Assembly (NCBI GenBank): GCA_903910385.1
Contig: CAIVZM010000028.1
Location: 37,081 to 101,080 of the forward strand
Origin: an uncultured Armatimonadota bacterium
Lineage (GTDB): Bacteria; Armatimonadota; Armatimonadia; Armatimonadales; Armatimonadaceae
Direction of reading: 5' to 3'
DNA length: 64,000 bases
Shown here: in pieces, positions 25,443-34,014 of the stretch
Numbering within the stretch: the first letter of the stretch is position 1
Layout of the letters: each line of letters starts with the position of its first letter
Notes under the pieces: generated by a model
Databases searched by the model: none
Told to the model about the DNA's origin: nothing
What the model saw: the letters and a program-made list of their open reading frames with translations, nothing else
Translations under genes and position numbers: made by a program

Positions 25443-26768
25443 CTAATTTCGCAATTCTTCCGGCGTTTCGCCCACCAGATACAGAGAGCCCGTTACCACC
25501 ACCACTTCGCCTGATTTCGCCTGTCTCCATGTCTCCAGAATCGCTGACGTTGCAGGTTCAACGATGGATACCGGGAGGTTCAAGCGCTCCGCCGCCGTGA
25601 CCACTTCCGTTATGTCCACCGGTCGGAAGGAAGGGCGTGTCGCGATTACCTTATTGATCAATGGCGCCAGAATTTCTAAAAATGGTCCCGGCGCATGACC
25701 CTGTTTCGCTCCGGTAATGAGAGTGTATTTCTGATCCTCGCCAAATTCGGCGCGTAATGCTATCGCCAGCGTTTCCGCTCCCTCCACATTGTGCGCTCCA
25801 TCCAGCAGTAATGTCGCGCCGCCGGTCGGTCGGCCATCGCGAACCATTTGAAAACGCCCCGGAATAAAGGCGTTTCCTAACCCTTCCCGAATCGCCGTAT
25901 CGGAAATCGTGACGCCCCGCATCGTCCGTAGTATCTCGACCGCCGCTACCGCTGTCGCGGCGTTTCCCGCCTGATATGTTCCCCGCAACGACGGGTGAAC
26001 ATCTTTCAGAGTTCCTGAGGGCAAACGTAATGTCAGACTGCCGCTGGCATCACGCTGATAAGAGATCAATCTCCGGGGATCTTGATGCTGATCTTCCGGG
26101 GCGACGGTATACAGAGGGACGCTTTTTTCCTGAGCGACTCGTTCAATCACCTCTTTCGCCTCCCCGGGAGGCACCGCTGTGACTGCAATTGAGCCCGTTT
26201 TCAAGATTCCCGCTTTTTCGAAGGCGATTTTCCCCAGCGTATCTCCGAGCAGGTGCATATGATCCCAACCGATACTGGTTATCACGGCGCAGAGCGGCGG
26301 CGGAATAACGTTGGTTGCATCCAACCTACCGCCGATACCTACCTCAACCGCCGCGAAATCGACCGCACTTTCCGCAAAATAGGCGAACGCGACCGCCGTT
26401 TTCAGTTCGAATTCCGTCGTCTGCCCTAACTCAGTAGCGGCGAGCGCTTCGATATGGGGACGAAGGAGCGTGACCCACCGGGCGAATTCTTCGCGGGGGA
26501 TCATAGTCCCGTTTATCTGGATACGCTCGCGCATATCGAAGACATAGGGAGAGAGGTAGGTTCCTACCCGGTAACCTGCGGAACGCAGGATTGCAGCGAT
26601 AAAGGTGGTGGTGGAACCCTTGCCGTTGGTTCCAGCAATATGGATACAACCGAAGCGATTCTGCGGATTACCCAGACGCTCGAGGAGCGCAATAAATCGT
26701 TCGCGATCCAACCGAATCCCAAACTGTAACAGTCCGGACATGTACTGTACGGATTCTTCGTAGTTCAT
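25443..26768 (-). CDS. folC: Bifunctional folylpolyglutamate/dihydrofolate synthase
   Basis: The 441-residue Mur-ligase-type protein has the ATP-binding 'HIAGTNGKGSTTTFIAAIL', the omega-loop region 'TYLSPYVFDMRERIQING', 'EVGIGGRLDATNVI' and 'LLLDGAHNVEGAE'. It adds glutamate to dihydropteroate and to folates. The length is normal. ATG 26768 is preferred over TTG 26771 because a TACAAT box ends 8 bases before it; there is no ribosome-binding site. Confidence 0.95.
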   Translation of the reverse strand: MNYEESVQYMSGLLQFGIRLDRERFIALLERLGNPQNRFGCIHIAGTNGKGSTTTFIAAILRSAGYRVGTYLSPYVFDMRERIQINGTMIPREEFARWVTLLRPHIEALAATELGQTTEFELKTAVAFAYFAESAVDFAAVEVGIGGRLDATNVIPPPLCAVITSIGWDHMHLLGDTLGKIAFEKAGILKTGSIAVTAVPPGEAKEVIERVAQEKSVPLYTVAPEDQHQDPRRLISYQRDASGSLTLRLPSGTLKDVHPSLRGTYQAGNAATAVAAVEILRTMRGVTISDTAIREGLGNAFIPGRFQMVRDGRPTGGATLLLDGAHNVEGAETLAIALRAEFGEDQKYTLITGAKQGHAPGPFLEILAPLINKVIATRPSFRPVDITEVVTAAERLNLPVSIVEPATSAILETWRQAKSGEVVVVTGSLYLVGETPEELRN

Positions 26769-26776
26769 CAATAGGG

Positions 26777-26782
26777 ATTGTA
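26777..26782 (-). promoter_or_regulatory. -10 box TACAAT, likely leaderless promoter of folC
   Basis: On the minus strand TACAAT ends 8 bases before the ATG at 26768. This spacing places the transcription start at or one base before the start codon. Confidence 0.55.
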
Positions 26783-26869
26783 GCGCAAATCAGGCAAAAG
26801 CAAAGAATATGTGAGGCGAACCCGCCGATTTTGAACCAAAAGAGCGTTCGTGGCTCATTGTTTGAGCGA

Positions 26870-27379
26870 TTAACCGAGTCGCTTCGTAAACCAGAGAATA
26901 AGCCCGTCATCTACACAGACCATATCGCCCCACCTCAAGAAGCGGTCGTCCGAGGTTAACCCGCGACCATCCGGTATATATCCGCGTTTGGCGTACATGC
27001 GTTGAGCGCTTCCATAATCCGCCGTCATGCCGACGCCGATACCCACCTCCGGGGAACGTTCCCCGGCGATCCGCTCCGCCTCATCCATCAAAGCGGAACC
27101 GATTCCGCGCCGTTGATATTCCGGTAGCACATTGAAGTCCTGAATCTCCGGAATGCCCGCTTTGCGGAAAGGCGCATAATCGGGCTCCCACACAATATTT
27201 ACATAGCCCGCAAAGCGTCCCTCAAGGAATGCAACCAGAGTCAACCGTCGCCCTTGCTCCTGTTCCGTAGCGTAGCGTTCATATTGCGCTTCTGTTTTGC
27301 CGTTCCAGCCAATCGCCGCGAAAGCGGCGACGATTTCCAGAATATCATCACGTTGCAGGGGGCGGAGATGTAGGTTCAT
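26870..27379 (-). CDS. GNAT-family N-acetyltransferase
   Basis: The 169-residue protein shows the GNAT fold: 'LRPLQRDDILEI' at the start, 'EIQDFNVLPEYQRRGIGSAL' with the acetyl-CoA-binding Q/RxxGxG/A motif (QRRGIG), and 'GSAQRMYAKRGYIPDG' near the end. It transfers an acetyl group to a small molecule or protein amine; the substrate is unknown. It stands downstream of the subtilase gene but is separated from it by a terminator. Confidence 0.9.
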   Translation of the reverse strand: MNLHLRPLQRDDILEIVAAFAAIGWNGKTEAQYERYATEQEQGRRLTLVAFLEGRFAGYVNIVWEPDYAPFRKAGIPEIQDFNVLPEYQRRGIGSALMDEAERIAGERSPEVGIGVGMTADYGSAQRMYAKRGYIPDGRGLTSDDRFLRWGDMVCVDDGLILWFTKRLG

Positions 27380-27380
27380 A

Positions 27381-27422
27381 AAATAAAAAGGCCATCGCGG
27401 GAATGTGTTCCCATGATGGCCT
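27381..27422 (-). terminator. Rho-independent terminator after the subtilase gene
   Basis: On the minus strand an AGGCCATC/GATGGCCT plus GGGAA/TTCCC hairpin (27389-27422) is followed by TTTTTATTTT. It lies 20 bases after the subtilase stop and directly before the GNAT start codon. Confidence 0.9.
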
Positions 27423-27442
27423 CCTTTCCGACTTAGAATTAC

Positions 27443-29566
27443 CTAACGCGTGGCGCGATAAGCTTTCAGAGCGGCGATAGCGCCGACGCCCAGAGCGGCG
27501 ACCATATTGGTCATCGTCCACGGCAGAGCGGCGTCACCGAAGGCGGCGGCGGAGAATGGAATGGTGCCGTTATGCCAGTTCGCCCACAGGTTGACTGCCA
27601 GACCCAAGCCTATCATACCTGCTACCTTGACTCCGGGACCCTTGGGCAGAATGGCGTAGAGCGCCAGCGCCGGGAGCGCGGAGAACGTTAACAGGTTCCA
27701 TGCCGTATCCCATCCGAAGATGCGGGAAGCGAGGTCTGGTCCAAAGAAGCCTGCGGTCAGAGCACCGAACATCGCCATGCGCAGTCGCCAGTTGCGGCGA
27801 GGACCAACGCTGAACAGAAGGAACCCGAGACCGACCAGCAACAGGTGTCGCAGTTTGACGGAACCGAGGGCTTCCGCCTTAGCCGTCGCCTGAACGGCGG
27901 AGAGGATGCCCGCGCCGTATTTGGTCTTGTCGCTCTTGGGTTGCGCGGTCTGCTCCAGAATCTCCCGAATCTGCGCCGGATCATTGATACCCTGCGAGAC
28001 CAGAAGCGCCGCGACGCCCGCTACATGCGGAGACGCCATGGACGTACCCTGGAAAGCATAGTAATCGTCACCCTTGCCGCCCTGCGATTCCGGGAAGTTG
28101 GTGTTCTGCAGAATGCCGTCCGCCGGGTTACCGCTGTCGACCATGTCTCCGCCCGGAGCGGAAATTGCGACTTCCTTGCCATAGGACGAGTACTTGGCGA
28201 TATTACCATTAGGTCCGACCGCCGAAACCGCAATACATTCTGGATACGCCGCCGGATAACCGACTTTGCCCCCGAACGAGTTGCCCGCCGCGCAGACAAT
28301 GACGACGCCCTTTTTGCGAGCGTACTTGACCGCCTTATGGATCACATCGGACGGGAACGCCGAACCGAGGCTCATGTTGATGACGTTCGCGCCATTGTCC
28401 GCTGCGAAGCGGATCGCATCGGCGATATCGGCGCTGCTGCCCGAACCGGAAGCGGAAAGGACTTTCAGCGGCATGATCTTCGCTTTGAATGCGATGCCCG
28501 CCACGCCCTCATTGTTGTCGGTGGATTCGGCAATCGTTCCGGCGACATGGGTGCCATGACCGTGATCATCGAAGGCGTCCGCCGATTTGTTTACGAAGTC
28601 ATACCCCTTCACAAAGGTCGTTTGACCGAAGTCACGACAGGGTTTGCCTTTTTTGACTTCGCCGCCAGCGACACCGGTATCGATGACCGCAACCACGACA
28701 TCCTTGCCCTGCGTTCGCTTCCAGGCGGATTCCATACCGATCATCTGGAAGTTCCACTGCTCGTTATAGCGTGGATCGTTCGGCTTCGTAGCGAACAGGG
28801 GAGCATCCTCGTTGAGCGCCGCCGGGTTGCGCGGAGCCTCCGAGTCCATGATATTAGCGTACTGGTAGTTGATGGCAGTAGAAACATTAGTCGGCACTTC
28901 GGGGGCTTCCGAAACGGTGCATCCCGGCGTTACGCCACTGCCTTCGTTCACTTCCAGAGTGACCGGCGCAGTTTCGACCTGTTGCGTCATCTCAATGCCG
29001 TTATTTTCAAGCGAATTGACCACGGTACGCCGAATGAGCGTTTCGCCCTGTACAGTCAACACTTCGACATGGATGCTGGCTGTGTTATTAATCGACTCCT
29101 GTCGAATTTCCGCGTCGACAACCGGCATCTCTACTTGCGAAGCGCCGTTATTGGACAGCGGATCTTCCGGAATGCTGTAGACCAGTTCCGGTTCCGCCGC
29201 CTCGACATCCGGGTCGTGTTTCAGACGTGATAACAGGCTTGAAACATCAGTGTTTGCGGGAACGGTCGCTACCATGAGGCCATCATCTTTCGCCTCATCG
29301 GAGTTGGGGCGCAGGGTAATGCCGTACTTTTCGCTCAGATTCTTGATCTTACTATCGCTGATCCCATCTTTCAGATCAACAACGATAGGAAAGTTTCCCT
29401 GACCGGTCTGTAAAAGTTGCACCGTGTCCTCGGCGCGTGGGCCGCTCGGCATCTGCCAGATATGGATCAGAGGTAACGCGCTCGCGCTGAGGGCGGCGAT
29501 GACGCTACCTGCTGCGATAAGAGACAGTGGACTTCGGACGTTTTTGATTACGCTTAAGGGGCGCAT
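27443..29566 (-). CDS. Subtilisin-like serine protease (S8) with C-terminal membrane domain
   Basis: The 707-residue protein starts with a signal or anchor helix (about 14-37), continues with an inhibitor-like propeptide (about 45-135), an Asn/Thr-rich linker (about 140-240), and the S8 catalytic domain with Asp in 'VVAVIDTGVAGG', His in 'HGHGTHVAGTIAES' and Ser in 'GTSMASPHVAGVAALL'. After the protease (about 570) come four hydrophobic helices ('LLLVGLGFLLFSVG', 'MFGALTAGFFG', 'MIGLGLAVNLW', 'MVAALGVGAIAAL'). So the catalytic part is anchored outside the inner membrane at both ends. That architecture is unusual; secreted subtilases normally end in beta domains. A good AAGGAAAGG lies before the ATG. 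Confidence 0.9.
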   Translation of the reverse strand: MRPLSVIKNVRSPLSLIAAGSVIAALSASALPLIHIWQMPSGPRAEDTVQLLQTGQGNFPIVVDLKDGISDSKIKNLSEKYGITLRPNSDEAKDDGLMVATVPANTDVSSLLSRLKHDPDVEAAEPELVYSIPEDPLSNNGASQVEMPVVDAEIRQESINNTASIHVEVLTVQGETLIRRTVVNSLENNGIEMTQQVETAPVTLEVNEGSGVTPGCTVSEAPEVPTNVSTAINYQYANIMDSEAPRNPAALNEDAPLFATKPNDPRYNEQWNFQMIGMESAWKRTQGKDVVVAVIDTGVAGGEVKKGKPCRDFGQTTFVKGYDFVNKSADAFDDHGHGTHVAGTIAESTDNNEGVAGIAFKAKIMPLKVLSASGSGSSADIADAIRFAADNGANVINMSLGSAFPSDVIHKAVKYARKKGVVIVCAAGNSFGGKVGYPAAYPECIAVSAVGPNGNIAKYSSYGKEVAISAPGGDMVDSGNPADGILQNTNFPESQGGKGDDYYAFQGTSMASPHVAGVAALLVSQGINDPAQIREILEQTAQPKSDKTKYGAGILSAVQATAKAEALGSVKLRHLLLVGLGFLLFSVGPRRNWRLRMAMFGALTAGFFGPDLASRIFGWDTAWNLLTFSALPALALYAILPKGPGVKVAGMIGLGLAVNLWANWHNGTIPFSAAAFGDAALPWTMTNMVAALGVGAIAALKAYRATR

Positions 29567-29663
29567 TGAAATGCCTTTCCTTACGATACTGCAATGGCTT
29601 AAGGCGAAAAGGTGAGCCTTTTCGCAGGCTTCGCGCCGACGCGGCGAACAGAAACCCTGAAGA

Positions 29664-29861
29664 TTACTTGATTCCCTTCAATTCCGGATGCTTTTCGAGA
29701 ATGTACTCATAGCGATCTTTCATTTTCGGGTTCCGCTCATCAAATAGCGGATTTCCACCTGCATAGACCGTATCGGCGGGGTCGCCGAATTGATTGCGCC
29801 CGGATTTCTGAATCCAGTCGTCAATTTTCTTCTTCGTCGAATCGTCAATGGCTAAGGACAT
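29664..29861 (-). CDS. Small conserved hypothetical protein, 65 residues
   Basis: The protein is hydrophilic, with 'KKKIDDWIQKSGRNQFGDP' and 'TVYAGGNPLFDERNPKMKDR'. The pattern of a short helix followed by a G-D-P and a 'GGNPLFDE' turn recalls small proteins found in many bacteria without known function. ATG 29861 was chosen because AAGGGAGA lies just upstream; the frame itself is open to 29888. No membrane helix or zinc site is visible. Confidence 0.7.
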   Translation of the reverse strand: MSLAIDDSTKKKIDDWIQKSGRNQFGDPADTVYAGGNPLFDERNPKMKDRYEYILEKHPELKGIK

Positions 29862-29888
29862 GGCTTCTCCCTTCATCATGCCGACCAA

Positions 29889-30384
29889 GATAGGGGCATG
29901 GCAGATCAGCGGTAATACGTATTGTACTATACAGAATCCGTTTTCGGTTCCCCTACTTCATTTTCCCGCCAGATTTTTTCCATCGGTTCCACCCTAAAGA
30001 CCTCTTAATTCCACATATTACACGAATACGTCCGGATGCCTGAATTTCTCCCTGTCCTCCTACGGCAAATCTTTTACAGCGACCGGGGGAATACAAGATA
30101 CAAAAGGGGTGAAATCAGTATGCATTTATGATTTCTGATGAAAAATATAAATGTATTTAGGAAAAGGCCGTCTTGCTTGCGACTTGCTTTGGCGAGGGTG
30201 TTAGAAATAGACGAGTTGTGCGTCCGTAGAAGGGGCGTGTGACCGATGTCTGGGAGCGATCCTTGCTGGTGTGCGATTGGCACAATTAGCGGTGCAAGCG
30301 TAAAGCCGAGAAACAACAATCGTCAATACATAAAAAGCTATAAAAATGCATAAAAAGCTATAAATCAGAGGGGTAGTTAATCCG
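29889..30384. other. AT-rich 496-bp gap without a recognised gene
   Basis: No frame in this gap looks like protein. It is AT-richer than the surroundings, with short A/T runs, and ends with a 16-bp direct repeat (30329-30364). A TACTAT-like box near 29928 on the plus strand could serve as a promoter element. Nothing else could be supported. Confidence 0.5.
30329..30364. repeat. Two direct 16-bp AT-rich repeats with 20-bp period
   Basis: CATAAAAAGCTATAAA occurs at 30329-30344 and 30349-30364, just upstream of the gene at 30385. A 20-bp period places the copies on nearly the same DNA face, as in a tandem regulator site. Confidence 0.7.
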
Positions 30385-31281
30385 TTGTTCAGGAACATCG
30401 CCTTCTTGACACTCCTCCTGTTTCCCGGCATAATCTCCACAGGATTCATGCTAAAACGCGAACACGAAAATAGGTCTGATACGACGACTCAAAACGTCCT
30501 GCCGTGGTGGCGCGTCCTGCCCGAAGAGGTTCAGGAGAAAACCACGGAAAGACCGGCGGTTGTCGCCACCGAATCCGCTCCGCCTACCAGGAGTATCGCC
30601 CATTCCGTTACCGCGATCCCGCAGGAAGGCGGCGCCACAGTCGAAAGTATCGACATCGGCGAGGAACTGGAACTTGAGGCTCGCCGTCGCATGACCTCGC
30701 AGGAAAGCTCCATTACTATCGCCGCAAACAGAACTGGAATGTTGCGACGGGAACGTAGGGAATTATTTGGTTGGAGCTTACTGAGCGATATTCTCATGGT
30801 ATTTTTTGGGGCTCCCTTTATTTTTGGGGCTCCCTTTTATTGGGATATTTGGGACCTTTTTCACTACCACTCTCCACTTGATTCTTTCAATGGTTTCTTT
30901 ATGATGATGTATTTCTTTCTGCCTGCAGTGTATTCCTATCAGGTAATTACGAAAATCATTAATCATCAGAGGACAGTCCGCAGAATTGCTCAATTGACCC
31001 GACCGCTTATCGATCTCACGCCAGAGGGAATAAGCGTTCATTCCTGCTTTTTTGATATCGATTGTCTTCGCTGGGAAGACATCGCCGATATCGAGGCGGA
31101 CAAGAAGGGCATTGTCATACGATTGACGAAAAATGTGCCGGAAATACCGTCGCTGAAGACAAAATTGTCCGTACGTGAAGTACATATTCCGTCCGACGAA
31201 ATGACGGTTGCGCCCGATGTTCTGTACAATCGTATCGCTGTCTATGAATCGTCTCTCCACGACAGGCGCAAGGCAAAATAG
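30385..31281 (+). CDS. Hypothetical membrane protein, 298 residues
   Basis: I do not recognise the family. It has a hydrophobic N-terminus (about 4-22, signal or anchor), a polar region to about 125, two hydrophobic segments (about 133-155 and 172-190, rich in Phe/Tyr/Met), and a C-terminal cytoplasmic-looking domain with 'LTPEGISVHSCFFDIDCLRW' and 'DIADIEADKKGIVIRL', which resembles a small PH-like fold used by bacterial membrane proteins. A short internal duplication (FGAPF-FGAPF) is visible. Its codon use is AT-richer than its neighbours. The TTG start has GAGGGG about 10 bases upstream. Confidence 0.6.
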   Translation: MFRNIAFLTLLLFPGIISTGFMLKREHENRSDTTTQNVLPWWRVLPEEVQEKTTERPAVVATESAPPTRSIAHSVTAIPQEGGATVESIDIGEELELEARRRMTSQESSITIAANRTGMLRRERRELFGWSLLSDILMVFFGAPFIFGAPFYWDIWDLFHYHSPLDSFNGFFMMMYFFLPAVYSYQVITKIINHQRTVRRIAQLTRPLIDLTPEGISVHSCFFDIDCLRWEDIADIEADKKGIVIRLTKNVPEIPSLKTKLSVREVHIPSDEMTVAPDVLYNRIAVYESSLHDRRKAK

Positions 31282-31299
31282 CGCGGCTGTAGCGGCCGC

Positions 31300-31328
31300 T
31301 TGACAAACGATTCGGGCGGAGATACATT
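31300..31328 (+). promoter_or_regulatory. Promoter TTGACA-N17-TACATT upstream of mqnE
   Basis: A consensus -35 TTGACA (31300-31305) and TACATT (31323-31328) are separated by exactly 17 bp. The leader to mqnE would be about 110 bases, long enough for regulation, and holds a short frame of 21 codons beginning at 31333. Confidence 0.75.
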
Positions 31329-31443
31329 GTGAATGACTTCACAAAGTCGGTCGGCGATTCTCTCGACGATCCGGCGTTTTGTGATCCACTTTACATAACG
31401 ATTCAGATCGCGTAGTACGCTTAGACAGGCGGGGTTTTCTTTT

Positions 31444-32610
31444 ATGCATCCGACCATCGCGCATCGGTATCTGCAAAACGGGCCGCTTTCCGATATTTAC
31501 GACAAGGTCATGGAAGGCAAGCGCCTTTCGTTCGCCGAAGGACTCCGCCTCTGGCAGTCCGACGATTTGAATGCGCTGGGAGCGCTGGCAAATCTCGCCC
31601 GCGAGGCGCGGCATGGCAACAAAACCTACTACGTCCGCAATCAGCACATTAACTACACAAACCTGTGCAATAAGGGATGCAAGTTTTGCTCCTTCTACGC
31701 TCAGAAGAATGGCCCCGATCCGTACACGATGTCTACGGAAGATGTGCGGCGCAAGCTGGAACTCACCCGGCATATTCCCGTGACCGAGATTCATATGGTC
31801 GCGGGCATCAATCCCAAACTTTCCTATTCGTACTATCTGGAATTGCTCGATACGGTCAAGGCGACTCGTCCGGAAGCCCATATCAAGGCGTTCACGATGG
31901 TCGAACTTTTGCAAATCCAGAAACTGGCGAAGAAGCCGATGGCAGAGGTTTTGCTCGAACTGAAGGCGCACGGACTTTCTTCCCTTCCCGGCGGCGGAGC
32001 GGAAATTCTGACCGACCGTGTGCATGACATTTTGTTCGCGAAAAAGGAAACAGCGGCGGAATGGCTGGAAACCGCAAAGACGGCGCATCGTGTCGGTCTG
32101 CCCACCAATGCGACCATGCTCTATGGGCATATCGAAACGCTGGAAGAGCGGGTCATCCATGTCATGAAACTGCGGGAGGCGCAGGATGAAACCAACGGCT
32201 TCCTGACCTTTATCCCGCTTTCCTTCTCCTCCAAAGGAACCAAGATATCTCATATCCCGCAGACGACGGGCATCCTGGATTTGAAGGCGATCGCCATCGG
32301 TCGCTTGATGCTGGACAACTTCCCGCATATCAAGTCTTTCTGGATGATGATTACTCCCGCTGTCGCTCAGGCGGCGCAGTGGTATGGCGCGGACGATATC
32401 GACGGTACCATCGTGGAGTATCAGATCACCCATGAGATCGACGAGGAGAATACCGAGCAGAATCTCTCCCAACGCCAGCTTGTAGGTATGATTCTGGAAG
32501 CGGGGCGCGATCCGGTAGAGCGCGATGCGCACTATAATGAAATCCACCGGGACGACTCCGCCGAAATCCTGCCACAACATCCTCGAGTCGCTCTGCCGAT
32601 GGCGCGTTAA
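31444..32610 (+). CDS. mqnE: Aminofutalosine synthase MqnE (radical SAM)
   Basis: The 388-residue radical SAM enzyme has the CxxxCxxC cluster site 'NLCNKGCKFCSFY', preceded by 'YYVRNQHINYTN'. 'TEIHMVAGINPKLSY', 'HIKAFTMVELLQ' and 'LPGGGAEIL' match MqnE rather than MqnC. It makes aminofutalosine from the chorismate-derived enolpyruvyl benzoate in the alternative menaquinone pathway. So this organism probably uses the futalosine route, although no other mqn gene is in the window. Confidence 0.9.
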   Translation: MHPTIAHRYLQNGPLSDIYDKVMEGKRLSFAEGLRLWQSDDLNALGALANLAREARHGNKTYYVRNQHINYTNLCNKGCKFCSFYAQKNGPDPYTMSTEDVRRKLELTRHIPVTEIHMVAGINPKLSYSYYLELLDTVKATRPEAHIKAFTMVELLQIQKLAKKPMAEVLLELKAHGLSSLPGGGAEILTDRVHDILFAKKETAAEWLETAKTAHRVGLPTNATMLYGHIETLEERVIHVMKLREAQDETNGFLTFIPLSFSSKGTKISHIPQTTGILDLKAIAIGRLMLDNFPHIKSFWMMITPAVAQAAQWYGADDIDGTIVEYQITHEIDEENTEQNLSQRQLVGMILEAGRDPVERDAHYNEIHRDDSAEILPQHPRVALPMAR

Positions 32611-32675
32611 GATCAACAATACAGTCGAACGGCGTACAGCGGGAGCGGGTTGCCTTCCGCCTGTACGCCTTCGCC

Positions 32676-32704
32676 TTGACACTGGCAATACGCTGTGCTA
32701 TCCT
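32676..32704 (+). promoter_or_regulatory. Promoter TTGACA-N17-TATCCT
   Basis: A consensus -35 (32676-32681) and TATCCT (32699-32704) stand 17 bp apart. Transcription would start near 32711, about 23 bases before the ATG at 32734, and could include trpS downstream. Confidence 0.7.
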
Positions 32705-32733
32705 GCGAAGGCAGAAAGTACGGCCTTAATTTT

Positions 32734-34014
32734 ATGCGTCCTGGATTTTTTACCCTTCGTAGACTTCTGCTTTTGCTGGTCGCAGTAGCGACAGCGGGCG
32801 GTCTTTCGTACTGGCTTCGTGCAGGAATGCCTCTGCCGGGACAGGGAATCCCCTCAACAGCAGGTAAAATCGCGTTCATTTCCACGCGCAGCGGGCATCC
32901 GAACCTGTGGATGATGAACGGCGCCGACGGTTCGGACACCGTCGCTCTCACACAGGAAGCGGCGCAGGACAGCGAACCCGCCTGGGCGAAAAACGGAAGC
33001 GAAATCGCTTTTACATCCTCCGGGCGCACCGGTCAGACCAGCCAGATTTTCTACATGGATGCGCGTCCCGGTGCGCGTATCCTGCCGCTGACCAATACCA
33101 GTTCCAGTAAGGCGGCGCCGTTCTTCGGACCGGAGCGACGGATTTTCTATCTCGCCGCCGGACGCCTGACCGCCACAAACCCGGAAAACAAAGACAGCGA
33201 CCTGATTTTCCCCGAAGCGGATATGGTGCGTGCGCTCTATGGCGACGGCGAAAACCCCGGTCTGCTTTCTACTGGCGGGATTGTACAGGCGTTTGGCTCT
33301 GAAGGCGCCACAATGGGGGCGGTGATCAAGTCAGAAGAGAATCAAGCCCTTGTCCTGCTCGATACATCTCAGAACGCCGGTGCCTTACTGGGAACCGGTC
33401 AACGGATTTTTGCGCATTTCCTGCCGGGCGGTAAGTTGCTCGCCATTTATGTCAAGGGGGACTCCTTGCCCAAAATGGTCGGTGCGTTCGATGAGAAGAC
33501 GGCGAAGGCAGGCGGGGTCGTACCCTCTATTGAGACCGTTTTTGCCAGAGTCGGATATTCGCCTCCTTCACATGATGGGTCGAGCGTTGTTGTCTATGAC
33601 CTGACCGCCACTGACCCCGCAAGCGAGAGTATCAAGAAAATAGGGACGCTCGCCGCGCAACCCGATGGTTTCGCCGTTTCTCCTGATGGCTCCCTCTTTG
33701 CGCTCAGCTTCAGCAAGCCGATATCGGACGGACAGGGCGGCGAAATCGGACTGCTGGTACTGCCGACGACCGCCGCGCAGGGGGAACAACCCGCTCCTGT
33801 CTATCCAGGAACCGCATCACATCCTTCGTTCTCGGCGGATGGAAAGCAATTAGCGTTCACCTCCGGTAAGGATATTTTCGTCGTACCTTCGACGGGTGGT
33901 GAAGCGAAGAATCTGACAAAGGGGCAGGGTGAAAACTCTTCTCCGGTGTGGTCACCGGCTCGTGAGAAGGAAAAAACTGGCGAACCGGCAGCGACGATAG
34001 GAGACAAGAAGTAA
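32734..34014 (+). CDS. Exported beta-propeller protein (PD40/TolB-like repeats)
   Basis: The 426-residue protein begins with a positively charged segment and a hydrophobic helix (about 8-26), a signal peptide or anchor. Repeats of the type 'GKIAFISTRSGHPNLWMMNG', 'WAKNGSEIAFTSSGR', 'DGSLFALSFS' and 'SADGKQLAFTSGKDIF' are WD40-like PD40 blades, as in TolB. It would act in the periplasm, perhaps binding proteins or peptidoglycan partners; its role is unknown. Its stop codon overlaps the ATG of trpS by one base, so the two are translationally coupled. Confidence 0.8.
   Translation: MRPGFFTLRRLLLLLVAVATAGGLSYWLRAGMPLPGQGIPSTAGKIAFISTRSGHPNLWMMNGADGSDTVALTQEAAQDSEPAWAKNGSEIAFTSSGRTGQTSQIFYMDARPGARILPLTNTSSSKAAPFFGPERRIFYLAAGRLTATNPENKDSDLIFPEADMVRALYGDGENPGLLSTGGIVQAFGSEGATMGAVIKSEENQALVLLDTSQNAGALLGTGQRIFAHFLPGGKLLAIYVKGDSLPKMVGAFDEKTAKAGGVVPSIETVFARVGYSPPSHDGSSVVVYDLTATDPASESIKKIGTLAAQPDGFAVSPDGSLFALSFSKPISDGQGGEIGLLVLPTTAAQGEQPAPVYPGTASHPSFSADGKQLAFTSGKDIFVVPSTGGEAKNLTKGQGENSSPVWSPAREKEKTGEPAATIGDKK

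Noticed and set aside
27845..29230. A 461-codon open frame antisense to the subtilase gene
   Set aside because: It is the mirror of a clear S8 protease with all catalytic motifs. The antisense product is Arg-rich and without domains, as expected from GC-skewed codon use.
31333..31398. A 21-codon frame 4 bases after the TACATT box before mqnE
   Set aside because: It has no ribosome-binding site and no recognisable features. It could be a leaderless upstream frame, but evidence is too thin to list it as a gene.
31339..32688. A 449-codon open frame antisense to mqnE
   Set aside because: mqnE has a complete radical SAM site and family motifs on the other strand. The antisense translation has no recognisable domain or ribosome-binding site.
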